Source: Sipunculus nudus | Taxonomy: Eukaryota > Annelida > Sipuncula > Golfingiida > Sipunculidae | Reading direction: 5' to 3' | Assembly: GCA_026874595.1 (NCBI GenBank) | Contig: CM049308.1 | Span: 45,145,327-45,209,326 of the forward strand | DNA: 64,000 bases | Shown: positions 33,178 through 44,946 of the stretch, one piece after another | Position numbering within the stretch: the first letter of the stretch is position 1 | How the letters are laid out: every line of letters begins with the position of its first letter | The notes under the pieces: model-generated | Database searches by the model: none | The model's input: the letters and a program-made list of their open reading frames with translations, nothing else | What the model was told of the DNA's origin: nothing | Program-made: the position numbers and the translations under genes

Positions 33178-34540
33178 ATAAAAAACCTATTTTCGTACCT
33201 CAGGACTTAATATCAAAACCACTCATTTGTTTTTCCTCATATTTACCATAAATATTTCTCTTTATAGTTACTGTACACATGCCAGAAATTAGGTCTGTAT
33301 TATATAATTTAAAAAAGTTATGGGCCCAAACATAATGCATTTTGTAAATAATCAGGAAAGAAATTTGATCACTTAATACAAAACTTGTTAAAGCTAAGCA
33401 CTTTTTTTCCAGTAATATAACTTTTATTAATCAAAATTAGATTGTATACCCAAAATTAGATCAAATCTTTTAAATTTTTTAAAATATTAGCAAAAATAAA
33501 AAATTGGTACCTTAAATTTTGCCCAACTTTGACCATGGCATGTTTTTTTCCTGTAACTGCTGTGGATTTAATTTTCAAAGCATGTTTTGGTTAGCATTTC
33601 AACTGTTAACATTAAAAATTTGAAACCAGTTGATCAAAAACTGTAGATTTTATTCAAGTTTTCAAGCACAATGTCACATATTGTTTACATCAAGCTAGTG
33701 TTATGCAGTTTGCTAGAGCGTAGCTCCCCAGCTACAGCTCTAAGTTCCTTAAATTAGGCATACAGTAAGATGTCTCCAAAATTACCTACCATGCCAAGAA
33801 TTTTGTCACTAAGACTTAATTCCCTCAAGATATTGATGAAAAACTTCATTTTTTCATTAAAACCCATTGTTACACTTCAGGACTGCCTAATATCAAAATC
33901 ACTGATCTGACTTAGATCATATATAATTTACATATTTTTCTATACATTTGCTATGCACATGCCAGAAATGATGTCAGTATTGCGTAATTGTTTTAAGTTA
34001 TGGGCCCAAACATAATGCACTTTGTAAAAAATCAGGAAAAATATTTACTCAGGTTACATGAAAATTATTGAAGCTAGAGAATTTTTTTCAAGTAGATAAC
34101 TTTGTTTAATTAAGATTCAATTGTATACCCAAAATTAGATCTGCATTTTGTAAATTTTATAATTTATTAGCATTAACATAAAATCAGTACCTTAAATTTT
34201 ACCAAACTTTGACCAAGGCACCTTTTTTCCTGTGAGTACTGTTGATTTAATTTTCTCAGCATGTAAACATAAGTATTTAATTTGTTTAAATCTGAAATTT
34301 GAAACTAAAAGGTTGAAAATCAGGCTAATTATTGAATTTTATCTTGAGGCTCTCCAGGTCTCCAGGCCACTCCAGGTCACTGGAAGTAGCTATGCCAGGG
34401 TTCCTGATTTGTTACTGTCACTGGAGGAGATCCCCTGCTGTGACAGGTGTTCAATTGTTCTCATATCACACCCCCTCCCCCCCCCCCACCCATGAATATA
34501 TAAACTAACATTTGTATGCATGATGTGGTGTTATATGACA
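33178..34540 (+). repeat. Body G repeat
   Basis: It has the typical G blocks (CAGGACT..CTAATATCAAAACCACT, CCAGAAATTAGGTC, CCTTAAATTTTGCCCAACTTTG) and a poly-C run at about 34470. It is highly similar to 58577-59600. No coding sequence is seen. Confidence 0.7.
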
Positions 34541-35100
34541 AGAGATTTATGATGATGTTTGACTGATTGGGCCAAAATTGTGCATGTGTATAGATCTCTT
34601 CATCATAGGCAAAACTGGTGGCGCCACCTGCAACCATTGTTGGACAGGGTCCATCTGTTCATCTGCCTTGGGATAATATCACTCATATCTCAGCAGGAGT
34701 TTGACTTTTCCACCTGAAATTTTGCAGGTTTATACATCCTGGACAGCTTTCTCAATTTTATGACAGGTGGCACCACCTACACTCCTGTTAAGCTGCAGAC
34801 ATCCATGCTAATATGCAACACACCTTACTCTATTCCCCTTGCCACTTAATCCATGCCTCATTTCACCCGTCCCACTCTGATTTCTCGGGATACACATAGT
34901 CACTTGTCGACTACCCATATTCTAGTTTTAAAATGTCCTAAGTCTGAAACTTGCAGGTCCTAAATGTCCATTTTGCTGAAATCATAATGACTAAGGTAGA
35001 TATGCAGGACTTAAAATGATCAATATTAAATTTTAAAAATAAACCTCCATTCATACTCCCAAACTTTGCACAGGTTCGCATTAGACCTGTAGGCCTTGTT
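34541..35100 (+). mobile_element. Family C 3' fragment followed by family B 3' end
   Basis: C monomers, with a GGTGGCGCCACC near 34619, end with the C hairpin and CTAG at 34922-34925. After about 140 bp of other sequence the B terminus GCACAGGTTCGC ... GGCCTTGTT closes at 35100. Confidence 0.65.
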
Positions 35101-35409
35101 AAAAATAAAAAATACATATATTTAATAATATATATTATGTAAAATAGATCCAATTGAGCAAATGTGTAAACTACTGAACTTTCAACAATTTATCAAAAAG
35201 CCAGCCAATGGCTTATCTTAATATACATCTTATGTTCACAAACTGCTGACATGCTTCAATTTTTGACATTAGAGAATGCATGGTTTGGTCACAAAATAAT
35301 ATTTGCAACAATTTCTTTCATCAATACAAACCAATCATGTCAACCAGCCATGGCATGTATTACCTTTTCCTCTTAGACTTGATCTCCATTTGATATTATT
35401 TAGTTTTTT
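35101..35409. other. AT-rich spacer, nothing recognised
   Basis: I see no gene, RNA or element boundary in this stretch. Confidence 0.5.
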
Positions 35410-36311
35410 AACGAACCTGTGAGCTTATGCGATAAAAGCTTTTAAAAAATTTAGGTTTATGATTTAAGTTATTCATCATACCAGGAAATGTTACAATCAT
35501 GGATATTCAGCTCTCTGTGGCTATATAAAGACAACTGTACGTGGATTATAAATTATTGGTATCCCTACTCAACTTAATTCAAGAATTTGCCATCAATGAT
35601 ATATATCTGTATTTTAATTTTGCATTCAGTATGCATCCGCAATAATTTAACATATATTCCTGATTTCTTTTTTTTAATAAAAAGTCAGCTGAAAAGCATT
35701 TTGTATTGGGAAAATAAATTTCAAAGTTATTTCAAGTAGGGACCACCTTTGTGTACGGATGGCAGCACTTGGTTTACAATTGGCAGATTGCCAGTGCCTT
35801 GATGTTGGCCACTAGCCAAGATGATGTCAGTTCTATAAATAGTTTTGGCACAGTGCCAGGATTGGAAGAAGTGCAGCATCCGTCTGTTTGTTTGCAGTGG
35901 GATAAAATGACTCATATCTTGGCAGTGGTTTGACATATCTGCCTAAAATTTTGCAGGTTTATACATCTTGGATAGCTTTCTTGATTTTGTGGCAGGTGGC
36001 ATCACCTACATTTATGTATACGCTGCAGACATTCAGGCTTATATCTTGCATGATAAAATTTGCATGTGTATAGATCTCACACAGCTCTTAATCATACACA
36101 AAATTGGTGGTGCCATCTTTCACCATTTTTGCACAGCGTCCGTCTGTTTTTCTGCCGTGGGCTGAAATCACTCATATCTCAGTAGTGGTTTGAATTATCT
36201 GCCTAAAATTTTGCATATTTATAGATCTTGGACAGCTTTCTGGATTTTGTGGTAGGTGGCGCAATTTTCCTTCACATTTCGGCTGCAGACATCCAGGCTA
36301 TTATCAGTTTT

Positions 36312-36450
36312 GTAGTCGAGTCACCAACCTCCGAGGCCGAGTCCGAGTCACAGCCGTTCGAGGCCAAGGCCGAGGCCAATCAACACCAGCCTAGGCCAAG
36401 GCCGAGTCCGAGTCACCAATGTCCGAGGCCAAGGCCAAGGCCACGTCACC
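36312..36450 (+). repeat. GAGGCC(A/G)AG subterminal repeat of the hAT-like element
   Basis: Repeated CCGAGGCCGAGTCCGAG and GGCCAAGGCC motifs occur, mirrored in composition at about 42165-42265 near the other end. The Ser/Glu-rich frame across it is a product of the repeat, not a gene. Confidence 0.7.
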
Positions 36451-37082
36451 TCGATCTACCAGTTAAACTGCCTAAATTTAAGAAGGCTAATATTTCCTTC
36501 ATAAAAGTACCATATGTATGCCTATATAGCATATATATGCCTATATATGCGGATAAATCTTTTTTGTGGTTCACCTGGACCATTACGAGAAATGCTGTAC
36601 ATATTTTCAGGCCTATCCTTCCTGCCAGCTATGTATTTTACCCCGACAATAGTTTTCAAAACTTTAAAAATCGCCTTAATGCATAGTTTGGGCCACAATA
36701 GACTGTATATGTTCTTTTTTTAGTGACGGTCTTATAAGTCGTGATGTTACAAAGTATACAAAACTGAACAAAGTTATGTTGATATAACGCAGTTTACCCA
36801 GAAGGGTAGTATCGTCTGTCCACAGTTTCCGAAGGATACTCTTTGCCTTGCATTGCTTATGCATAAGTTTTTCTTTCCACACAATGTTTGCGCCGGCCAA
36901 CAGGAAAATCACAGGGCACGGTCACAAAAAGTGACATGTCTGGGGAATTCCCGCTCGGAAAAGATCCCGCTTGAATGATCACACATGCACAAATAATTAT
37001 TTATGATTATAATAACAGTTAATAATAGAAGAACTTCGAGGAGCTATTTAACAGTTACAGATGTTCATGATAAAGGTTTGTT
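36451..37082. other. hAT interior, no gene recognised
   Basis: A minus-strand frame at 36676-36912 (78 codons, ATG) has no motif I recognise and no supporting splice signals. Nothing else was found. Confidence 0.4.
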
Positions 37083-39643
37083 AGCTCGGCTAGCTTTCAG
37101 TCATGCTGAGCTATAGTGATCACTCTTTATCCGTCATCCGTCTGTCCGTCTGTCCGTCAGTCCGTTAACTAGGCACAAATCATAACCACTGGACCTAGAA
37201 TCTTGTAACTTGACATTCTGAGAGGGCGATAAAAAATCTCCTTGGAAACCAGAAATTAGGTCTCTGTTACCCATATCCTTCGAGCTATGGGGCCCCAAAG
37301 TACCCCCCAGAATAGTCAAAAATTTCATTCAAAAACTTCCATATCTCATTAACTACATCACTGATAGTCATGATTTTTGGCATACATATTAATTATGAGA
37401 TGTTCCATCAGTTCCTGCAGACTGGTGGCGCCACCTGTATTTTTCGTTTTTTTTACGAATTTTTTTCTCTATTTTTGAGACCTTAAAAAATGTGAACATC
37501 TGTTAACAGGGCACAAATCGTATAGACTGGACCTTGAATCTTCATTCTTGACACAGTGAGAGACCTATGAAAAGTCTCCATGGAAACCAGAAATTAGGTC
37601 TCTGTTATCCATATCCTTTGAGCTATGGGGCCCCAAAATGCCCCCCAGAATAGTCAAAAATATTATACAAAAACTTCAATATCTCATTAACTACATCACT
37701 GATCATCATGATTTTTGGCATACATATTGATCATGAAATGTTTCAACAGTTTCTGCAGACTGGTGGGGCCACCTGAATTTTTTTATTTTTTACGAATTGT
37801 TTTCTCTATATTTGAGACCCTAAAATGTGAACATCTTTTATCAGGGCACAAATCCTAAAGACTGGACTTAGAATCTTCATTCTTGGCACAGTGTGACACC
37901 AATGAAAAGTATCCATGGAAACCTGAAAAACAGTCTCTGTTACCCATATCCTTTGAGCTGTGGGTCTCCCAATTACCCCCCAGAATAATGGAAAATTTCA
38001 TACAAAAACTTCAGTATCTCATTAACTACCTGATGGTCATGATTTTTGACATACATATTGATCAAGAGGTGTTCCATCAGTTCCTGCAGACTGGTGGGAC
38101 CACCTGTGTTTTTTCAAATTTTTACAATTTTTTTTCTCTATTTTTGAGTCCTTTAAGGATGTAGTTATCTGTCAACAGGGTACAAATCGTAACAACTGGA
38201 CCTAGAATCTTCATTCTTGACACACAGGGAGACCCATGAAAAGTCTCCATGGAAACCTTAAATTAGGTCTCTGTTACCCATATCCTTTGAGCTATGGCAC
38301 TCCAAAGTACAGCTCAGAATAATAGAAAATTTGATACAAAAGCTGAAGTATCTGAACAACTAATGCAGAAATCACCATAATTGTTTGCATGGATATTCAT
38401 CATGGAGTGTTTCATCAGTTTCTGCAGACTGGTGGCACCATCTGTATTTGTTCGGGTTTTTTACGAATTTTTTTCTCTCTTTTTGAGACCTTTAATGATA
38501 TGAACATCTGTTAACAGGACACAAATAATAACAACTGGACCTAGAATCTTCATTCTTGACACACAGGGAGACCCATGAAAAGTCTCCATGGAAACCTAAA
38601 ATTAGGTCTCTGTTACCCATATCCTTTAAGCTGTATGGCTCCAAAATACTCCCGAGAATAATGAAAAATTTGATACAAAAACTGAAGTATCTCAATAACT
38701 ACAACACTTATGGTCATAATTTTTGGCATACATATTGATCATGTGGTGTTCCATAAGTTTCTGCAGACTGGGTGCACCACCTCTATTTTTACAAATTTTA
38801 AAGAATTTTTTTCTCTATTTTTGAGACCTTTAAAGATGTGGTTATCTGTCAACAGTTTACAAATCGTAACAACTGGACCTAGAATCTTCATTCTTGTCAT
38901 GCAAGGAGGCCCATTAAAGTGTCTGTGGAAACCTGAAATTAGGTCTCAGTTTCCCATATCCTTCAAGCTATAGGACTCTGAAGTATTCCTCAGAATAATG
39001 AACAATTTGATACAAAAGCTGAAGTATCTGAACAACTAATGCAGAGATCACCTTGATTCTTTGCATGGATATTGATTTTAGGGTGTTTCATCAGTTTCTG
39101 CAGACTGGTGGTGCCACCTATATTTTATTCAATTTAAAAAAAAATTTTTTCTCTATTTTTGAGACCTTTCAGGATGATGTTATCTGTTAACGTGGCACAA
39201 ATTGTCACAACTTGACCTAGAATCTTCATTCTTGTCATGCAAGGAGGCCCATGAAAAGTGTCTGTGGAAACCTGAAATTAGGTCTCTGTTACCCATATCC
39301 TTCAAGCTATAGTATCCCTCAGAATAATGGAAAATTTGAAACAAAAGCTGAAGTATCTGAACAACTAATGCAGAGATCACTATGATTCTTTGCATGGATA
39401 TTGACCATTTAGTGTTTTTATTAGTTTCTGCAGACTGATGGAGCTACCTGTTTTTTTTTTTAAAGTTTACGCATTTTTTCTCTATTTTTGATATATATAA
39501 ATACAGACACAATCTTGGACTGTTGGTTAATCTGTTTGATGCTTCAGTTGAATGAGTATATACTACCATTCAGATGATAAAATTTCCTTTTGCGAATCTC
39601 TTCCCAGTCAGCTGAGTGTCATGAACCATGGGTCACTTGTTTT
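37083..39643 (+). mobile_element. Complete family A element with seven 335-bp monomers
   Basis: The start is AGCTCGGCTAGCTTTCAGTCATGCTGAGCT (hairpin) with a GTCCGTCTGTCC stretch. The end is CAGTCAGCTGAGTGTCATGAACCATGGGTCACTTGTTTT. CTCAGCTGAC at the start of the best family copies matches GTCAGCTGAG here as a subterminal inverted repeat. The body is a tandem array. CTGCAGACTGGTGG marks recur at about 37423, 37761, 38091, 38430, 38769, 39105 and 39435, giving a period of 330-339 bp. Each has the palindrome or a variant. It is non-coding. Confidence 0.8.
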
Positions 39644-39953
39644 GGTGAACAACAAGTGCGCCCCAAATACTTCCGATGGTGCCGATACTGTATATTGAAA
39701 CGTCTCATTTTTTTTTTTGCTAGGGGGACAAAGGCCACGTCTATAGTGAGGGGCATTATAATTACCGATACTTCATGGGGCATTTCTGAGCAAAACAGAA
39801 AAAAAGGCTAGAAAATATACAGGCCAGTCGGCCCAGGCCCGTATATTTTTGTGTCAAAATTAAAAAAAAAATAACAGTTAAAAGATTAAATATAATTAAC
39901 CACATATGTACCCTTTGTATAACGTTCACTGGCTCGATGGTGTTTTTGTTTTA

Positions 39954-40290
39954 GGCCAAAAATAATTTAAGGTATGGTTCTCCGGCACCACCCGCATCAA
40001 TTTTAAACCCCTGCATCAACAATTTTTATTTTGATTTTCAATAAAAACTTTCCAATTTTGAGCTGTTGCCGCTGTGGCATTTCTTCCAAGAAGATAAAAC
40101 CATACAATTTCCTTTGTTTTGTAGTGCTTTTACTTATTTAGCAAAATAAAACTGTTATTTTCATGCTTTTTGCCATATCATTTGACATTTTTATCGAAAC
40201 ATACCAAAAAATTAAAATAAAAAAAGCGCCCGCCCGCATTGATTTCTGAAAAAAAAGTGCCTGAGAACCATACCTTTTTTTATTTTGGCC
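39954..40290. mobile_element. MITE with GGCCAAAA...AAGGTATGGTTC ends (copy 2)
   Basis: The left end GGCCAAAAATAATTTAAGG and the right end, its imperfect complement, flank an AT-rich interior similar to 30700-30979 with insertions. It is non-coding. Confidence 0.7.
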
Positions 40291-40349
40291 TTATTTGGTT
40301 TTGATTTAAAAACATGAGCACCGCACTAGTGCATAATGCGCCCATTTTC

Positions 40350-40690
40350 TGTCTGGTGACCTCATTGAATATGCATGAATTTTGCTGAGAATTAAATTAA
40401 GGTGAGAAACTGTATAGATTAATATTTGTGCTGACCTTGTCACTCACCAATAATATATTTACGTCACCATGGTGCCACCAAAGTCTGGGGACCCACTGAC
40501 CTCACTGAATATGGATTGATTTTGTTGGAAATAGGTGAGATACTATACTGATTAATATTTCTGTTGAGTTTTATCAAAATCCATTGTATTCCATGCATAT
40601 ATAAGTTATTGCGGCGACACCAAAAAGCAGTCTAGTGACCTCTGACCTTATTAAATATGCATGGATTTGCTTATAATGGAACTCGGCGAG
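40350..40690 (+). repeat. Tandem repeat, three units of about 140-146 bp
   Basis: Units are marked by GTCTGGTGACCTCATTGAATATGC-like sequence near 40353, 40482 and 40628, with AGATTAATATTTSTG-like blocks between. One unit contains ATGGTGCCACC, possibly a relative of the common palindrome. Confidence 0.6.
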
Positions 40691-41335
40691 ATAATATTGC
40701 TCTCACAGACATTTAAACTGATTTCTCAATCTATTTTCCCAGTCTGTTGCCAATTTCTTTATTTTGGAAAATCCTCTTTCCTAGTCAGCTGGGCAAAACA
40801 TATGTGATATAACGTACAAGCATATATACTAGAAAAAAATAAATAAAATTCCACAACAGGCACGGTGCAGCCTAGTGTTGAATATATTTTATTTTTCTTT
40901 AATTAATGACTGAGCAAATAATGTTGATCTGTATTCTGTCAACGTCTCCACGTGAAATGCCGTATGGCTGGGAAATATCTTTTTTTTTATTTAAATAAAA
41001 AAAAGGTTCCAGGTTTATTTTAAACGCTATTAATCAAATGAAATATATTTTCGTAAACAAAGGCAGTTAAAATTTAAAACGAAACACTACAAAAAGAATA
41101 ATTATACAGTATACGCGGTCGCTTGAAAACCTGATCAGTTACAGATTGTAGGGACGATTCGTCAGAAACTGACAACTGCCAAAACCCTGTTATGATCGTT
41201 ACAGAACCGGAGAAATTGCACAATTCTAGCAATAACAAACATCTGATTTGTGGAGATCGTGCACCAGACATCGTCAGTTGCAAGTTCCATTATATAGCCA
41301 TTTGTCTTTTGCTTTATATACTCACGGTGCCGCTG

Positions 41336-41395
41336 GGATCTTAGTTGGAAAAATACACTCAAAATTACCGAAGGCGAAGCGATGTCATTGAACAT
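41336..41395 (-). other. Candidate first coding exon next to the E2F site
   Basis: On the minus strand an ATG directly after GGCGGGAA opens 20 codons that end at CACC/GTGAGTAT, a strong donor-like sequence. The frame continues open to 41162 if unspliced (77 codons). I recognise no family. It may be a captured promoter and first exon within the hAT-like element; that is speculative. Confidence 0.25.
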
Positions 41396-41493
41396 TTCCC
41401 GCCAAAATTGTCATGAATGAAGACATATGGGTTGGATTTTACTACGAACATCTTATTGGCTCTCTATCTATGACACTTCATCTCTCCGCCAAT
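41395..41493. promoter_or_regulatory. E2F consensus with two CCAAT boxes
   Basis: TTTCCCGCCAAA (41395-41406) is a perfect E2F/DP-type site. An inverted CCAAT (ATTGG, 41455-41459) and a CCAAT (41489-41493) lie 34 bp apart just downstream. The combination is common in animal cell-cycle promoters. The surroundings are less AT-rich than the neighbouring repeats. Which strand it would drive is unknown; a minus-strand frame begins at the edge of the E2F site. Confidence 0.45.
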
Positions 41494-42594
41494 CACAAGA
41501 ACGTATGCGTGCACTGGCTAGGCACGGATGTATGCAAATCAACTAAATGTCAGTCAACATGTCACATGGCTTAAATGCCAACATGGCCGGTTGACAGTAT
41601 ATATGAATGTCGAGAGAACTCATTTAATGTGAGAACGATGAACTTGCGCTTTATTTGTTATCCAACAAGACGGATTTCTTATTGCTCTTATTGCAATTCC
41701 CCTATTTTTTATAACGTTTGCGCATATTAAATGTCAGTTCATGGATCTTTTTCACTAATACAAGTGTTGAAACTTAGAGAGCTGTTTACTGGCAGTTTTT
41801 CTCCTCTCACCGGCGTACGAGAGTGTACCGATCATTCCTCGTATGTAGGCACAATCAGACTAATTTTAAAGGTTCAAATTAAATGATAGACTGCGTTGAA
41901 TAATACCTTTCATTATGAAAATTAAGAATATCTACATGGATACTGAGGGAGATTAAAAATAGATGGAGTATTAGTCTAGCACCTGAAGTCAGATTTATAC
42001 GGGCCAAACAAGCTTGCACCTTCACATTTCACCGGAGTGAGCCAAAAAATATGGGTGATTGGCCCACGGTCCCCCTAAAATCCTGTTCACAAATGCGAGC
42101 TGAGTTCATTCAAAGAAGGTCAAACGTGTGCGGCCTCGAGCTGGTTTGGAACCCGTTTGCACCAAGGCCGGAGGGCTCGAGGCCGAGTCCGAGTCTGAAT
42201 CATGGCCTTCCGAGACTGGCCAAATCCGGCCTCCAGACCAGCCTCGAGGCCAAGACCCGCCTCGAGACCTCAAACACTGGCTATTATGCAACACACCTCA
42301 CTCTATTTCCCCTTGCCACTCAATCCATGCCTCACTTCACCTTTCCTACTCTGATTTTGGCGGATACACGTAGTCGCTTGTTGACTACCCATATTCTAGT
42401 TTTTGTGTTGTGTGCATCCATGCCAGAATTGCAGCAGTGATGTTTGTTGAATTGTTTCTTGTTCTAAGTGTTTAGTACTTGCATTGTTCATATACATGTT
42501 ACACATGTTCTTGAAAAGTAATGGTCCAGCATTGAAGCATTATACCTGGTGTAATCTCATTGCACAGGTTTGCATTAGGCCTGTAGGCCTTGTT

Positions 42595-44309
42595 ACCTTC
42601 AAGGTCAACTTCAGCTGAACACAGTGACCCATATTCATAGTACCATGTCTTGAATGTTTACATCAAGTCATTGGTTAACAGTGGTCTAGGCTGTTACATA
42701 ACACCTTCACTGGTTGCCTACTGCTTCTGTGAGTGTCTGGGTCAGGCTGGGTCAGGCAGTAATTACCAGAGAGCCTTTCTCCTCTCTCTCTCTTTCCTTT
42801 TCTCTCTTTCTCAGGCAGTATAGCTCTCTTTCTCTCTCTCTCACCCCTATGCCTCCCTTCCTCCCTCCACCCCATTCTTACAGGTACTTTAAACCTGATT
42901 TATTGGATATATATGTTGATGCAATTAAGAAATGTGAATCAACTGAAATATTCACATATATATGTTATACTCTAAATGTATAGTTACATTTTCAAACCTG
43001 GAAAAAAATTGATATTATAAAAAAAGAATTTATGTAAAAATTGTTCATAATTTCCTGGCTCAGAAGAATGGGAATTAAAATGATTTGCTTTGTTTCTCTA
43101 GCTTTCTGTCTGTTTTAAATATTTAAAAATTATGAGTAAACTTTTTTTTCCTGTAAGCACTGATTAATTCAATTTCATATCATGTACGTATATGCAAGGG
43201 TATTGTTACTCTCAAAATCCCCTTCCCCCAACCCACTAAGTCCTTGCTCCTTGGCACTGTGAACAAAAGTTCTATTGCTATAGCATAAAATTGAATAATT
43301 TGAAGAAAATATATACAGAGAGACAGAGGCATTATATTCCACATCATAACTATCCCCCCCCCTCCATCAAGTCCTTCCGCCTGTGGAGTGGGGACTTTAT
43401 AGCAACTGTATACATATCATAAAATAAAATAAAAAATATTTAAAAAATTGGATCTTATTAGACAAATGTGTAAAATGTTGAACTGTCAACAGCCTGTCAC
43501 AAAGGTATCCAATGGAAACGCATGGTCAGATCTTAAAATATTATTTGCAACAATTTCTTCAATCATATCAACCAATCATGGCCTAGATTACCTCTTTCTC
43601 TCAGACTTTATCTACATTTCATAACATTTTAGATTTTAACCTTACTGTTGAATGCTCCGTCCTTCTCTCTCTATCTCCTTTTCTCTCTACATCCACCCCT
43701 CCTTGCTGCCCACACTGTTTTCTTCTCCGAACCCCATCCCAATGTCAGCCATAGTAAACGAGAACAAGATGAATCAGATATATTCATATTTTTATACCCA
43801 TGTACGTGCCAGAAATTTTGTCAATATTGTGTAATATGTAGATGTGGTGGGCATCAATATAATGTACCTTGTCAAGACCTAAGAGATATAATGTCATACA
43901 GTCATAATTCATAAATCCCCTCTTCAGCATAGTTAATCATAACATTATATCTGTCAAATTGAAATCTTGCGGACTTCAATACACTATAGATCCTTCAACA
44001 AATAGCCTTATCATCATTCTACCACTGCTTAGTGTACTGTAATTGCATTCATATTTGCTCAAATATATCGCTATTTTCAACAGCTCCCAAATAAATAAAA
44101 AATAAACCACTATATTTACTCCATATTAATCCATCAGTCAGGTTATTTCATACATCATTTACTCACATATTACATTATATTCCTTTATAATAGCCTAACA
44201 TGTCCATGATTGCATAAGGTTTGTCAACTTAATATAGTATCACAATGGTGATACATTTAAAGTCCAATCACTATCAGCTGAGCGCTGTGACCCATGGGTC
44301 CCTTGTTTT
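42595..44309 (+). mobile_element. Body G and family A 3' end
   Basis: The G body includes a (CT)n stretch at about 42775-42845 with the same flanks as at 10006. From 43170 to 44270 the sequence is AT-rich with poly-C runs and no gene. It ends with the family A terminus CAGCTGAGCGCTGTGACCCATGGGTCCCTTGTTTT. The element start is not identified. Confidence 0.6.
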
Positions 44310-44946
44310 CTATTTTTGAGACCTTCAAATGAAGCAGTCATCTGTTAACAAGGCACAAATTGTCACTGTTTGACCTAGAATCTTCCTACTTGACAACCAG
44401 GGAGGTCCATGACAAGTCTTCATGGAAACCTGAAATAAGGTTTCAATCTTAATATGCAGGGAGGCCCATGGAAATTCTCCTTGGAGACTTGAAATTAGGT
44501 CTCTGTTACCCATATCCTCTGAGCTTTGGGGCTCCGAAGTACCCCCCAGAATAATGAAAATTTGATACAAAAGCCCAAGTAACTGAACAACTATTGCATT
44601 GATCACCATGATTCTCTATTTTTGAGACCTTTTAACCAGCGGTCATCTGTTAACAGGGCACAAATCTTAACCACTGCAGCTGGAATCTTCTGACTTGACA
44701 TCAAGAGAGATCCATGAAAAAATTCCTTGAAAACCTGAAATTAGGTCTCTTTAGGTATCCTTCGAGCTAGGGGGCTCCAAAGTACCCCCCAGAATAATGC
44801 AAAATTTGATACAAAAGCTCAAGTATCTGAATAACTACTGCATTGATTACCATGATTCTTTGCATGAATATCGATCACAGGATGTTCCATCACTTCCTGA
44901 AGACTGGTGGCACCACCTTTATTTTTTCCAATTTTTATGAATTTTT
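44310..44946 (+). repeat. Family A 335-bp monomers (outer copy, left part)
   Basis: Monomers (ATTTTTGAGACCTT ... AGGTCTCTGTTACCCATATCC ... CTGGTGGCACCACC) run up to 44946, where another family A element is inserted; the array resumes at 47381. Confidence 0.75.

Larger units (their letters stand above)
36305..42279. mobile_element. hAT-like element, 5975 bp, no transposase seen
   Basis: An 8-bp duplication GCTATTAT flanks it (36297-36304, 42280-42287). The uninterrupted site is present in the C copy at about 14899-14930. The right end, read inward, is CAGTGTTTGAGGTCTCGAG; the left end is CAGTTTTGTAGTCGAG, an imperfect match. CAGNG-like ends plus an 8-bp duplication are typical of hAT. Both subterminal regions have GAGGCCGAGTCCGAG-type repeats. 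No hAT transposase frame is visible. The interior holds a complete family A element, a MITE, and unique sequence with an E2F/CCAAT segment. Confidence 0.75.
35410..42594 (+). mobile_element. Short family B element with nested C part and nested hAT element
   Basis: The B start (ACGAACCTGTGAGCTTATGCGAT) is joined directly to a segment that lies about 2.3 kb inside the full B copy (AAAAGCTTTTAAAAAATTTAG, compare 13430), so the 5' part is deleted. C monomers follow from about 35877 and are split at 36304 by the hAT-like element. The C end (42280-42399) and the B tail to 42594 follow. Without the hAT insert this B is only about 1.2 kb. Confidence 0.7.

Noticed and set aside
36228-36686. 152-codon frame with Ser-Glu and Pro-Arg repeats
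   Set aside because: It crosses the border between a C element and the hAT-like element and reads through the GAGGCC repeat; no start or homology supports it.
37083-39643. Regularly spaced repeats as a CRISPR array
   Set aside because: Whole 330-bp units repeat without unique spacers, and the context is eukaryotic.
41074-41283. Minus-strand 69-codon frame overlapping the candidate first exon region
   Set aside because: A different frame from the ATG at 41395, no motif; treated as a shadow.
43648-43914. Two overlapping plus-strand frames of 60-88 codons
   Set aside because: The N-terminal parts come from CT/C-rich repeat and the rest matches body G fragments (GTACGTGCCAGAAATT).
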